From assembly GCA_037444685.1 (NCBI GenBank), contig JBBILX010000003.1:327754-391753 (forward strand): a DNA stretch of 64,000 nt. Direction: 5' to 3'. The stretch's first letter is position 1; every line of letters begins with the position of its first letter. The position numbers and the translations under genes were made by a program. The stretch is from UBA964 sp037444685 (lineage in GTDB: Bacteria; Pseudomonadota; Gammaproteobacteria; Steroidobacterales; Steroidobacteraceae). Under the pieces are notes generated by a model, which was given only the letters and a program-made list of their open reading frames with translations, was not told the DNA's origin and made no database searches. Below are positions 26,004 through 34,460 of the stretch, in pieces.

Positions 26004-28394
26004 ATGGGCACGCTCGAGGCAGGCACGCGGCTCTGCGGGCGTTTCACGCTGATCGCGCGCCTCGGTTCGGGCGGAAACGGCGAGGTCTGGCGTGCGCTCG
26101 ACGAGCGCACCGAGTCCGAGATCGCCCTCAAGGTGCTGCATCCGTCCGTCGCGCGCTCCGCGCCGGCCTGGGAAGCGCTGCGTCGCGAGCACGCGGTGTC
26201 GCAGCGGCTGTCGCATCCGCGGATCGTCGAAGTCGGCGAGCCACTGCGCGACGAACAGGCGACAGTGCTGCCGATGACGCTCGCATCGGGCGACTTGCGC
26301 AGGCTCCGTGGCGAACCGTACACGCGCATCCTGCCGGCGCTGATCGAGGTCGCCGACGCCCTCGAGCATGCGCACCAGCAGGGTGTCGTCCATCGCGATC
26401 TCAAGCCGAGCAACGTGCTGTTCGATGCCGAGGGTCACGTGGTCGTCGGCGACTTCGGGGTCGCCGCGCTCGGCGCCGAGCCGGTCGCCGGCGGGTCGCC
26501 GTTCAGCATGAGTCCGCAGCAGATCGCCGGTGCGGCGCCGAGTCCCGCCGACGACATCTGGGGTCTCGGCTCGCTCGCATACGAACTGCTGTCGGGATAT
26601 CCGCCGTTCTACCCGCAGGCCGATCCACGTCTCGTGCTCGAGCAGCCGGTGCCCCCCCTGCTGCCGATCCATCCCGTGCCGCCGCGTCTCGCCGCGCTGA
26701 TCATGCGCATGCTCGCACGCGAACCGGCGGATCGGCCACCGACCATGGCGGCAGTTCGCGAGGAATTCGAACTCGCGCTCCGCGATACGCTCGGCGAGCC
26801 ACCCCATGCGGCAACCCGCGACCGCGCCGAACCGTCGACGACGTTCGAGGATGGCGCCGCCGACGTTGCCGCGCTCGATCGCGATACCGAACTCGATGCG
26901 GCACCGATCGCGCCGCTCGCGACCTCCGCGGCGGCGACGGACGCGAGTGGTGAAGCGGCCGACCGCATGGTCCCTGCGCCCTCGCGCGCGCGCCGGGCCA
27001 ACGCCTGGCTGGCGATCGCCGTGCTGGGCGCCGCACTGTTGGCGGTCTTCGTCTGGCTGCCGCGCTGGGCTCCACCGCCGGGTGCGCCGGCGGCACCGGG
27101 CGCCGAGTCGTCCGGCGCGACGAGTTCGCCACGCCCGGACGCGCGTGCCGCCGCCGAGGCGCTCGCGGCGCAGCAGCGCGAACTCGATGCGATCGAGCAG
27201 CGTTTCGCGGCAAAGCTCGCTGAGCTCGAGCAGCGCGGTGCGGCCATCTGGGGTGGGCCGCTGTTCGCTGCCGCCAAGGCGCTCGGCGCCGATGCGCAGG
27301 CGGCGCGCCGGGCCGGACAACTCGAACTCGCGCGCGATCGTGCGACCACGGCGGTAAGGCGACTCGAGCGCGTCGCCGCCGACGCGGCCGCCGCGCTCGC
27401 GGCCCAGCTCGCGGCCGGCGAACGTGCGCTCGAAGCCGGTCAGGCGGCGGCGGCGCGGCAGGCTTTCGAGCTGGCGCTGCGCATCGAGCCCGGCAATGCC
27501 TCGGCGCAGGCGGGCCTGCAGCGCGCGGGCGGCATCGATCGGTGGCTGCCGGTGCTGGCGGAGGCCGACAACGCCGCCGCGGCCCGCGATCTTGGGCGTG
27601 CCATCGACCTTTACGAGCGCGTGCTGCGCGCGGAGCCGCAGAACGCCGCGGCCCGCGCCGGTCTCGAGCAGGCTCGCCGGGCAGCCGGCAACGACGCCTA
27701 CGCACGCGCGCTGGGTGACGCGCTCGCGGCCCTGCGCGCGGGTCGACTCGACGCCGCGCGCGGCGGCTTGGAACGCGCGCGCAGGCTGCGGCCGGACGCT
27801 CCGGAAGTGGCCGCAGCCCTTGCCGAGCTGCAGTCGGCGCTCGCCGCGCGCGACCTGACCGCCGTCAAGGCGCGCACCGAGGGCCTCGAGGCGGCCGAAC
27901 GCTGGGCCGACGCGCTGGCCGAGTACGAGCGACTGCTGCGCACCGATCGGTCGCTGGAGTTCGCGCGAGTCGGTCGCGAGCGCGTCGCGCCGCGCGCCCG
28001 ACTCGCCACGGCGCTGCAGACGCTGATCGATCAGCCAGCGCGCCTCGCCGCACCCGAGGTCAGGGCCGAGGCGGACCGGCTGCTCGCGCAGGCGCGCTCG
28101 GTCACCGACGCGGGCCCGGTGCTGCGCTCCCAGGTCTCGCGGCTCGAGCGGCTGTTGCCCGAGTACGACCGGCCCGTGCGGCTCGTGCTCGAGTCGGATG
28201 GCGAAACCCACGTGAGCATCCTGAGGGTAGGCGACTTCGGCCGCTTCGCACGGCGCGAACTCGATCTGCGACCCGGCCGTTACACGCTCGTCGGCAGCCG
28301 CAATGGCTACCGCGACATTCGGCGCGAGGTGACGTTGGCTCCCGGTTCGGAGGCGCAGATCATCGAACTGCGCTGCACCGAACCGATCCAGTAG
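26004..28394 (+). CDS. Transmembrane Ser/Thr protein kinase with C-terminal repeats and PEGA-like domain
   Basis: A 796-residue protein from ATG 26004. The kinase domain is at residues about 10-270: glycine loop GSGGNGEV, IALKVL lysine, HRDLKPSN catalytic loop (about 130), DFG (about 151) and DIWGLGSLAYEL. In place of the APE motif it has SPQQ, so the activation segment is atypical. One membrane helix (about 334-353) puts the kinase inside and the rest in the periplasm. The outer part is coiled coil and TPR-like (ARQAFELALRIEPGNASAQAG, YERVLRAEPQNAAARAG) and ends with a PEGA-like beta domain (RPGRYTLVGSRNGYRDI). It probably senses an envelope state and phosphorylates a partner read by the FHA protein downstream. 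Confidence 0.85.
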   Translation: MGTLEAGTRLCGRFTLIARLGSGGNGEVWRALDERTESEIALKVLHPSVARSAPAWEALRREHAVSQRLSHPRIVEVGEPLRDEQATVLPMTLASGDLRRLRGEPYTRILPALIEVADALEHAHQQGVVHRDLKPSNVLFDAEGHVVVGDFGVAALGAEPVAGGSPFSMSPQQIAGAAPSPADDIWGLGSLAYELLSGYPPFYPQADPRLVLEQPVPPLLPIHPVPPRLAALIMRMLAREPADRPPTMAAVREEFELALRDTLGEPPHAATRDRAEPSTTFEDGAADVAALDRDTELDAAPIAPLATSAAATDASGEAADRMVPAPSRARRANAWLAIAVLGAALLAVFVWLPRWAPPPGAPAAPGAESSGATSSPRPDARAAAEALAAQQRELDAIEQRFAAKLAELEQRGAAIWGGPLFAAAKALGADAQAARRAGQLELARDRATTAVRRLERVAADAAAALAAQLAAGERALEAGQAAAARQAFELALRIEPGNASAQAGLQRAGGIDRWLPVLAEADNAAAARDLGRAIDLYERVLRAEPQNAAARAGLEQARRAAGNDAYARALGDALAALRAGRLDAARGGLERARRLRPDAPEVAAALAELQSALAARDLTAVKARTEGLEAAERWADALAEYERLLRTDRSLEFARVGRERVAPRARLATALQTLIDQPARLAAPEVRAEADRLLAQARSVTDAGPVLRSQVSRLERLLPEYDRPVRLVLESDGETHVSILRVGDFGRFARRELDLRPGRYTLVGSRNGYRDIRREVTLAPGSEAQIIELRCTEPIQ

Positions 28395-28411
28395 CTGCGG
28401 GTCTCAGAGGC

Positions 28412-30859
28412 ATGAACGACACGACGGCAGCGCCGCGGGTCAGGAGTCGCGCCCGCATCGACGTCCGCGAGCCGCTCGGCGCGCGAAGCGTCGAGGCGCC
28501 GCTGCGCATCGGGCCCGTCGGTGCAGCCGTGGTCGTGCCCGACGCGCAGCCCGAGGACGAGCTGACGCTGGACTGGGATGGCGAGCACTGGATCGCGCGT
28601 GGCGCGGCGGTGGCGGCTCGCGCGCTGCGGGTCGGTGACGTGCTCGCGGTCGGCGACGCACGCGTGGTGGTGGCCGCTGCATCGGCGGCAGGCGCCGCCG
28701 CGCCGCAGCTCGTGATCGAGCTTCGCCACCTTGCGGGCAACCCGACGATCGCGCCACTGGCGCCGCCGCGCGTCGGTGATGAGGACGATGCCCCCGGCGA
28801 GATCGAGGTCGTCGCGACGTTGCTAACCGACCCGGCACGGCGCGAGCCGGTCAGCGCGCCACGGCTCGCGCCGGGCCGCTCGAGGCTCCTGCTCTGGTCG
28901 GGCTGCGCACTGCTCGGCGTACTGGTCGCCGCCGCGCTGCTGCTGCTTGCGCGCATAGAGCGCGTACCGCTGACGGTCGAGCCTGCCGATGCCGACGTCG
29001 GCGTCGTTGGCCTGCTGGCCTGGGCCGGTGACGAGGCATTGTTCGCGCTGCCGGGTCGCCATCGGGTGGTGGCCCGGAGCGAGGGTTACGTGCCGCTCGA
29101 GCGCGAGGTCGACGTGCTGGCAGCCGAGGGTGCTCAGCCGCCACCGCGGCTGGTGCTGCAGCTCGCGAAGCTCCCCGGCCGGCTCGCCATCGACACCGGT
29201 GGCGTGCGCGCCCGCGTGACGGTGGATGGCGCGCCGGCCGGCGAAGTCCCCGGGGAAATCGAGGTTCCGGCCGGCACGCGGACGCTGACCTTGCGCTCAC
29301 CGCGGCATCTCGACCGCGTCGAGGTCGTCGAGGTGCAGGGCGGTGGCGTACGGCAGACGCTGACGGTCACGCTGCAGAAGGCCTGGGGCACGCTCGCCGT
29401 GTCGGCGCGTGTTCCCGACGCGCGGCTCAGCGTCGACGGGGCCGAACCTATCGCCCTGCCGGCGCGCATCGAGCTGCCCGCCGGTGTGCACCGGCTGCGC
29501 ATCAGCGCCGACGGTGCCCGCGACTGGGAGTCGAGCGTGCTCGTGCGCGCCGATGAGACGGTCGAGATCGGCCCGGTGGAACTCGGCGCGCCGGATGCAC
29601 GGCTCGCGCTGCGCTCGGTGCCGGCTGGTGCGGAGGTCACGGTCGCCGGCGAGTTCCGCGGCCGCACGCCCCTGACACTCGCCCTGCCTGCCGGCGCGGA
29701 GTACGATCTGCTGGTCACACGCGCCGGCTACCGGACCTGGCAGCGGCGGGTGACTGCCGGGGCGGGCGCGACGCTGGCGCTCGAGGCGCGACTCGAGCCC
29801 ATCCTCGTGGCGTTGACCGTGCGCGGCGAGCCTGCCGATGCGGAGCTGCTGATCGACGGCGTCGCGCGCGGCCGCACGCCCGCGACGCTCGACGTGCTGG
29901 CCACGCGGCAGCGCATCGAGGTGCGCCGTGCCGGCCTGCAACCGTTCGTCGCCGAAGTCGATCTGACCGCGGGCTTCGCGCGAACCGTCGAGTATTCCTT
30001 GCTGCCAGCGGGGCGGCCCGCCGGCTGGCGGCCGCCCGCGGCCGCGGTGACGGGCAGCACGGGCATTGCACTGCGGCTCGTGCCGCCCGGCGTGTTCACG
30101 TTGGGCAGCGAGCGACGCGAGCAGGGACGCAGACCGAACGAGACCGCGCGCCGCGTCACGCTGAGCCGGCCTTTCTATCTCGGCGTGCGCGAGATCAGCA
30201 ACGCCGAGTACCGCCGCTTCCGCGCGAACCACGCCTCCGGTGCCGCATACGGGCGCTCGATCGATCTCGATGCGCAGGCCGTCACGAATGTCGGCTGGGA
30301 CGACGCGGTCGCGTTCTGCAACTGGCTCTCCGAGCAGGAGGGTCTGCCACCTGCCTATGAGCGGCGCGACAACCGCTGGGTGCTGCGCCAGCCGGTCGGC
30401 ACCGGGTACCGGCTGCCGAGCGAGGCCGAGTGGGAGTACGCGGCACGGCTGACCGACGGCGCGCTGCGGCGCTACGGCTGGGGTGATGCGCTGCCGGTAC
30501 CGGCGGGTTACGCGAATCTCGCAGGCGGCGAGTCGGCCACGTCGCTGCCCGCGGTGCTCGACGGCTACGTCGACGAGCATCTGGTCGTCGCTCCTGTCGC
30601 GAAGTATCCGGCCAGCGCGGGCGGTTTCCACGACCTGACCGGCAACGTCGCCGAGTGGGTGCACGATGCCTACAGCTCGGCACCGCCGCCGACGCCGGCC
30701 ACGGATCCCTTCGGTCCCGACGTCGGTTCGAGCCGACACGTGATCAAGGGCAGCCACTGGCGTACCGCGGTGTTCAGCGAACTGCGGCTCGCCTGGCGGG
30801 ACGGCGCCGATGCGCCGGCGGACTGGATCGGCTTCAGGGTGGCTCGCTATGCAGAATGA
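28412..30859 (+). CDS. FHA-like / TM / PEGA-repeat / SUMF1 (formylglycine-generating-enzyme fold) protein
   Basis: An 815-residue modular membrane protein. Residues about 25-95 are an FHA-like cytoplasmic domain (PLRIGPVG start, ARALRVGDVLAVGDARVVV end). One membrane helix follows (about 158-181). The periplasmic part has four or five PEGA-type beta repeats (RVTVDGAPAGEVPGEI, EVTVAGEFRGRTPL, ELLIDGVARGRTPA) and a C-terminal SUMF1/FGE-sulfatase domain (about 550-812) with YRLPSEAEWEYAAR and DLTGNVAEWVHD. I see no Cys pair for formylglycine chemistry, so it is more likely a binding module. It lies between the kinase and the channel subunit. Confidence 0.8.
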   Translation: MNDTTAAPRVRSRARIDVREPLGARSVEAPLRIGPVGAAVVVPDAQPEDELTLDWDGEHWIARGAAVAARALRVGDVLAVGDARVVVAAASAAGAAAPQLVIELRHLAGNPTIAPLAPPRVGDEDDAPGEIEVVATLLTDPARREPVSAPRLAPGRSRLLLWSGCALLGVLVAAALLLLARIERVPLTVEPADADVGVVGLLAWAGDEALFALPGRHRVVARSEGYVPLEREVDVLAAEGAQPPPRLVLQLAKLPGRLAIDTGGVRARVTVDGAPAGEVPGEIEVPAGTRTLTLRSPRHLDRVEVVEVQGGGVRQTLTVTLQKAWGTLAVSARVPDARLSVDGAEPIALPARIELPAGVHRLRISADGARDWESSVLVRADETVEIGPVELGAPDARLALRSVPAGAEVTVAGEFRGRTPLTLALPAGAEYDLLVTRAGYRTWQRRVTAGAGATLALEARLEPILVALTVRGEPADAELLIDGVARGRTPATLDVLATRQRIEVRRAGLQPFVAEVDLTAGFARTVEYSLLPAGRPAGWRPPAAAVTGSTGIALRLVPPGVFTLGSERREQGRRPNETARRVTLSRPFYLGVREISNAEYRRFRANHASGAAYGRSIDLDAQAVTNVGWDDAVAFCNWLSEQEGLPPAYERRDNRWVLRQPVGTGYRLPSEAEWEYAARLTDGALRRYGWGDALPVPAGYANLAGGESATSLPAVLDGYVDEHLVVAPVAKYPASAGGFHDLTGNVAEWVHDAYSSAPPPTPATDPFGPDVGSSRHVIKGSHWRTAVFSELRLAWRDGADAPADWIGFRVARYAE

Positions 30860-31166
30860 ACGCAGAGGACGCGATGCGAACCGGCGTACCTGGCGGCTCA
30901 TTGCCGCCACGGGACTGCTCTCGGCGACGCTGACCCTCGCCACCGCCTGGTCGCTACGCGCGATTGCGCAAGACCCGACCTCGGCGCCCGCACCCGCGTC
31001 GGCTCCTCCGCAGGGTCCGGCCTCCGACGAGGAAGCAGGTCCCGAGGGCGATGCGCTGCCCGGCGACGGCGGGCGCACGGCACCACCGGCGCCGCCCGCG
31101 GCCGAAGAGCCACCCGAGTTGCGCGAGTCGGCAGACAACAATCTGACTTTCCCGGTGGACATATGA
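30849..31166 (+). CDS. Small single-pass Pro/Ala-rich envelope protein
   Basis: A 105-residue protein whose ATG (30849) lies inside the end of the previous gene (11-base overlap) and whose stop overlaps the next start. There is an N-terminal basic segment, one hydrophobic helix (RLIAATGLLSATLTLATAWSL) with a possible signal cleavage after AQ, then a Pro/Ala/Glu-rich tail ending NNLTFPVDI. No family is recognised. Strict overlap on both sides suggests a fixed stoichiometric partner of the channel subunit. Confidence 0.6.
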   Translation: MQNERRGRDANRRTWRLIAATGLLSATLTLATAWSLRAIAQDPTSAPAPASAPPQGPASDEEAGPEGDALPGDGGRTAPPAPPAAEEPPELRESADNNLTFPVDI

Positions 31167-31960
31167 ACCGCAGACTGCCCAACGAATTCGTCTTCAGCAT
31201 CGTCTCGCTGCTGCTCGCGACCTTACTCGTGCATTCGCTGTACGTCCTGCACATCCGGCCGACCGCCGAGACGATCCTCGCAGAGCAGCGCGCGCGGATG
31301 GCGGCCGAGCCCAATTACGTCGCCGAACGCTCGCCTTACGTGATCATCAAGGACTACGAGCAGGAAGCGACGATCGTGCTGATGCTCTGGGCGCTGGCGA
31401 TCCTCGGCTACAAGGCGCTCGCGCATCGTCGCGAGCGCGCGATGCTCGATGCGGGCCTGCTGCAGCTCGCCGAGGGCACGCGCATCCTGCCCGAGGATAC
31501 GCGTGAGTACGCGCGCCAGCTCGAATCCCTGCCCGCCGAGACGCGCAACCTGCTCGTGCCGCGGGCACTGCTCGCGGCGCTGGCGCGCTTCGGCGCGACG
31601 CGCAACGTGCAGGATGCCGGCGCGGTGGCACACGGGATCTGCCAGTCCGAGGCCGAACGGCTCGACTCAGAGCTGTCGATGCTGCGCTACATCGCCTGGG
31701 CCATCCCGGCGATCGGTTTCATCGGCACCGTGCGCGGCATCGGCAACGCGCTCTCGCAGGCGCACAAGGCGGTCGGCGGCGATATTTCGGGCGTCACCGA
31801 AGGCCTTGGTGTCGCTTTCAATTCGACGCTGATCGCCCTGCTGCTGTCGATCCTGCTGATGTTCCTGCTGCAGCAGCTGCAACAGCTTCAGGAACGGCTC
31901 GTGCTCGACGCCGAGACCTACCTCGACCAGCGCGTGATCCGCAACCTGCAGGCCCGCTGA
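31163..31960 (+). CDS. MotA/TolQ/ExbB-family proton-channel-like subunit
   Basis: A 265-residue membrane protein with four helices (about residues 10-32, 66-85, 172-198 and 215-242). The last two carry the MotA/TolQ/ExbB signature: YIAWAIPAIGFIGTVRGIGNAL, a SGVTEGLGVAFNSTLIALLLSILLM stretch, and a cytoplasmic loop between helices 2 and 3. In this family the subunits form a pentameric proton channel around a dimer of single-TM partners (MotB, TolR, ExbD). No standard ExbD/TolR gene is adjacent; the two vWA proteins downstream are the likely partners. ATGA overlap couples it to the small protein upstream. Confidence 0.85.
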   Translation: MNRRLPNEFVFSIVSLLLATLLVHSLYVLHIRPTAETILAEQRARMAAEPNYVAERSPYVIIKDYEQEATIVLMLWALAILGYKALAHRRERAMLDAGLLQLAEGTRILPEDTREYARQLESLPAETRNLLVPRALLAALARFGATRNVQDAGAVAHGICQSEAERLDSELSMLRYIAWAIPAIGFIGTVRGIGNALSQAHKAVGGDISGVTEGLGVAFNSTLIALLLSILLMFLLQQLQQLQERLVLDAETYLDQRVIRNLQAR

Positions 31961-31970
31961 ACGCACCGCC

Positions 31971-33353
31971 ATGGGCAGCATCGCGATCGATCTCGACGAC
32001 GCCGCGCTCGCGATCCAGCGCGAAGGCGAGGCTGCGCCGGTGATCGCGCCGTCGGTGATCCGTGCGACGCCCGGCGAGCGGGCGGTCGGGGCAGCGGCCG
32101 CCGACGAGGTCCGCCGTCGTCCGCGCGAGGTGTCGACACGACATTGGCTGCAGCTCGCCGCGCACGAATCGCTGCACAGTGCTGTGATGCTCGCGCGCGC
32201 CGAGCTGCTGGCGCGCCTCGGCGCATCCGCGGGCGGCGCACCAGCGCTCGTGGCCGTGCCCCCGCACTTTGATGCCGAAGCGCTCGGTTACGTGCTCGCT
32301 GCGCTGCAGGGTGCCGGCCTTGCCGTCACGCGGCTGGTCGACTCGGCGGCGCTGCGCTGCGCGGCGCTCGGGCTGGACCGCGACTCGCTCGTGCTCGACG
32401 TCGGACTGCATCATCTCGCCGTCGCAGCCGTGCGCGCGGGCGACGGCGTCTGCCGTCGTGCGGCGGTGCGCTGGCGGGCGGGCAACGGTGCGGTGGCGCT
32501 GCTCGACGGCGCGCTGCAGCTCGTCAGCGAGGCCATGGTGCTGCGCCACCGCTTCGATCCGCTGCACGACGGTGCGACCGAGCAGGCGGTCTACGAGCTC
32601 CTCCCCGAGGCGACCGTGGCTGCGACGCGCACCGGTCGCGCGCGCGTCGTGCTCGAACGACCGGGCTGGAGGCTCGAAGTCGAGCTGTCGCGCGACCAGT
32701 TCGCGGCACGGTCCGCGCCGATCCTGCGCGAATTGCTGGCGTTTGCGCACGAGCTGCGGCCAGCCGGAGCGTCCGTCGACGTCGTCATCGCCGAGTGGCT
32801 GGCGCGCTGGCCCGGGGCCGTCGAGCATCTCGAGGAGCTGCGCGACTGCGAGCTGCACGTCCTGCCCGAGGGCTTTGCGGCACGCGCTGCTGCCGTGCTC
32901 GACACGACCGGGGGCGGTGGCCGGCCCGCGGGCGAAGCCCCGGTTCGCCTGACCCGCCGCGTTCCGATTTTCGCCGAGCCGCTGCGCGCGCTCGCCGACG
33001 ACGCGCGCCGCCTCGGTGCCGCGCAGGGGCAGGCGCCCACGCACCTGTTGCACGCGGGACGCGCCTGGGCGCTGCGCGGCGGAGCACCGCTCGAGATCGG
33101 CCGCGCTCCCGATGCTCGCGGGATCGCCCTGCCCGACGGGATGGCGGGCCTGTCGCGGCTGCACTGCACGCTGCGCGAGGAGGGCGGCGAGATCGTGCTC
33201 GTCGACCACAGCCGCCACGGCAGCTGGGTCAACGGCGAACGCGTCGCGGGACGCGTGCGGCTGCGCGCCGGCGATTCGCTGCGCATCGGTGACCCAGGCA
33301 TCGAGTTTGCGCTGATCGCAGTCGGCGCGGACGCCACCGCCCAGTCGGGTTGA
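31971..33353 (+). CDS. Hsp70/actin-like (ASKHA) domain fused to a C-terminal FHA domain
   Basis: A 460-residue soluble protein. The N-terminal 340 residues look like a divergent Hsp70/actin-fold ATPase: IAIDLDDAALAIQ as phosphate-1-like strand, APALVAVPPHFDAEALGYVL, and LVLDVGLHHLAVAAV as phosphate-2-like strand. These Gly/Asp motifs are degenerate, so ATP hydrolysis is doubtful. Residues about 373-445 form a clear FHA domain: LEIGR, LSRLHCTL, DHSRHGSWVNGERV. FHA domains bind phosphothreonine, so the kinase of this locus is the obvious writer. It sits between the channel subunit and the vWA pair. Confidence 0.7.
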   Translation: MGSIAIDLDDAALAIQREGEAAPVIAPSVIRATPGERAVGAAAADEVRRRPREVSTRHWLQLAAHESLHSAVMLARAELLARLGASAGGAPALVAVPPHFDAEALGYVLAALQGAGLAVTRLVDSAALRCAALGLDRDSLVLDVGLHHLAVAAVRAGDGVCRRAAVRWRAGNGAVALLDGALQLVSEAMVLRHRFDPLHDGATEQAVYELLPEATVAATRTGRARVVLERPGWRLEVELSRDQFAARSAPILRELLAFAHELRPAGASVDVVIAEWLARWPGAVEHLEELRDCELHVLPEGFAARAAAVLDTTGGGGRPAGEAPVRLTRRVPIFAEPLRALADDARRLGAAQGQAPTHLLHAGRAWALRGGAPLEIGRAPDARGIALPDGMAGLSRLHCTLREEGGEIVLVDHSRHGSWVNGERVAGRVRLRAGDSLRIGDPGIEFALIAVGADATAQSG

Positions 33354-33362
33354 GAACCCGGC

Positions 33363-34460
33363 ATGGCCCGTCGTCGTCGCAACGCCGAGGTGTTCTCGAT
33401 GTCGTTCCTCGACGTGATCAGCTGCGGCTTCGGCGCCGTCATTCTCTTCTACACCATCATCAGTGCGCAGAGCGGCCTCGAGCGCATCCGCGAGACCGAC
33501 GACCTGACGGCCGAGGTCAAACGTCTCGAGGAAGAGGTCGAGCAGGGCACGAAGAACCTTGTCGCGCTGCGCAATACGCTCGAGCGGACCGAGAGCGAGA
33601 CCGCCAGTGCCCGTTCACGCGCGAGGCAGCTCATCGAGGAACTGCGGCAGCCGCGCGATGGCGCGCGCGACGAGGCCGAGACGCTCGCGCGGCGCGAACG
33701 CATCGAGAAGCTCAAGGCCGACGTCAAGGCGCTCGAGGAATCGACGCGGCGGCTCGAGGCCAGTGCCCAGCAGCCCATGCCCCGCGGCGAATTCGCCGGC
33801 ACGGCGCGCGCGCGGGCGGAGCAGCGCTACATCACGGGGCTGGTCATCAGGGGGCGGCGCGTGCTCGTGCTCGTCGACCGATCGGCCAGCATGGTCTCTG
33901 ACGACCTCGTCGAGATCATCCGTCTGCGCAACACCCCCGAGGCACGTCGACGCGCGGCACAGAAATGGCGTCGCGCGACGGAGATCGTCACCTGGTTGCT
34001 GAGTCAACTCCCGAAGACGACGCTCTACCAGGTCTACGCTTACAACACCTCGGCCGTCCCGCTGAGTCCTGAGACTGGCGGGCAGTGGCTCGACGCGGGG
34101 GACGAAGCGCAGCTAGATCGCATGTTGCGGGCGCTCGATCAGTTGACGCCGATGGACGGCACGAGCCTCATCAACGCGCTGCGCGCCGCGCGGCAGATGT
34201 CGCCGCGCCCGGACCAGATCGTTCTCGTGACGGACGGCATGCCAACCCAGGGCGCCACGCCACCCGCTCTGCGACGATTCATCGATGTCGATGGTCGCGC
34301 GCGCCTGTTCGACGAGGCCGTCCGGATGATGGGTCGGGACATTCCTGTCGACGTCGTGCTGCTGCCGCTGCGCGGCGACCTGCCCGCATCGCATCGCTAC
34401 TGGATGTTCGCGCGGGACACGGGTGGCGCTTTCTTGATGCCGTCGAAGGATTGGCCGTGA
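33363..34460 (+). CDS. Membrane-anchored vWA protein with ExbD/TolR-like N-terminal helix
   Basis: A 365-residue protein. Residues about 12-35 are a single membrane helix with SFLDVISCGFGAVILF, containing one Asp near the start as in ExbD/TolR. A long coiled coil follows (about 45-140). The von Willebrand A domain (about 160-360) has an intact MIDAS site: DRSAS at about 171, MDGTSL, and VTDGMP. The arrangement puts the vWA domain in the periplasm. It shares its TM segment with the next gene and overlaps it by GTGA. Confidence 0.8.
   Translation: MARRRRNAEVFSMSFLDVISCGFGAVILFYTIISAQSGLERIRETDDLTAEVKRLEEEVEQGTKNLVALRNTLERTESETASARSRARQLIEELRQPRDGARDEAETLARRERIEKLKADVKALEESTRRLEASAQQPMPRGEFAGTARARAEQRYITGLVIRGRRVLVLVDRSASMVSDDLVEIIRLRNTPEARRRAAQKWRRATEIVTWLLSQLPKTTLYQVYAYNTSAVPLSPETGGQWLDAGDEAQLDRMLRALDQLTPMDGTSLINALRAARQMSPRPDQIVLVTDGMPTQGATPPALRRFIDVDGRARLFDEAVRMMGRDIPVDVVLLPLRGDLPASHRYWMFARDTGGAFLMPSKDWP

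Noticed and set aside
25689..28211. 840-codon open frame on the minus strand across the kinase gene
   Set aside because: Arg/Gly/Ala-rich antisense frame with no domain, mirrored by a clear kinase on the plus strand; typical of high-GC DNA.
26004..33353. Type VI secretion regulatory module (PpkA kinase and Fha)
   Set aside because: A kinase and an FHA protein are present, but no sheath, baseplate, TssJ-L-M or Hcp/VgrG gene is in the window.
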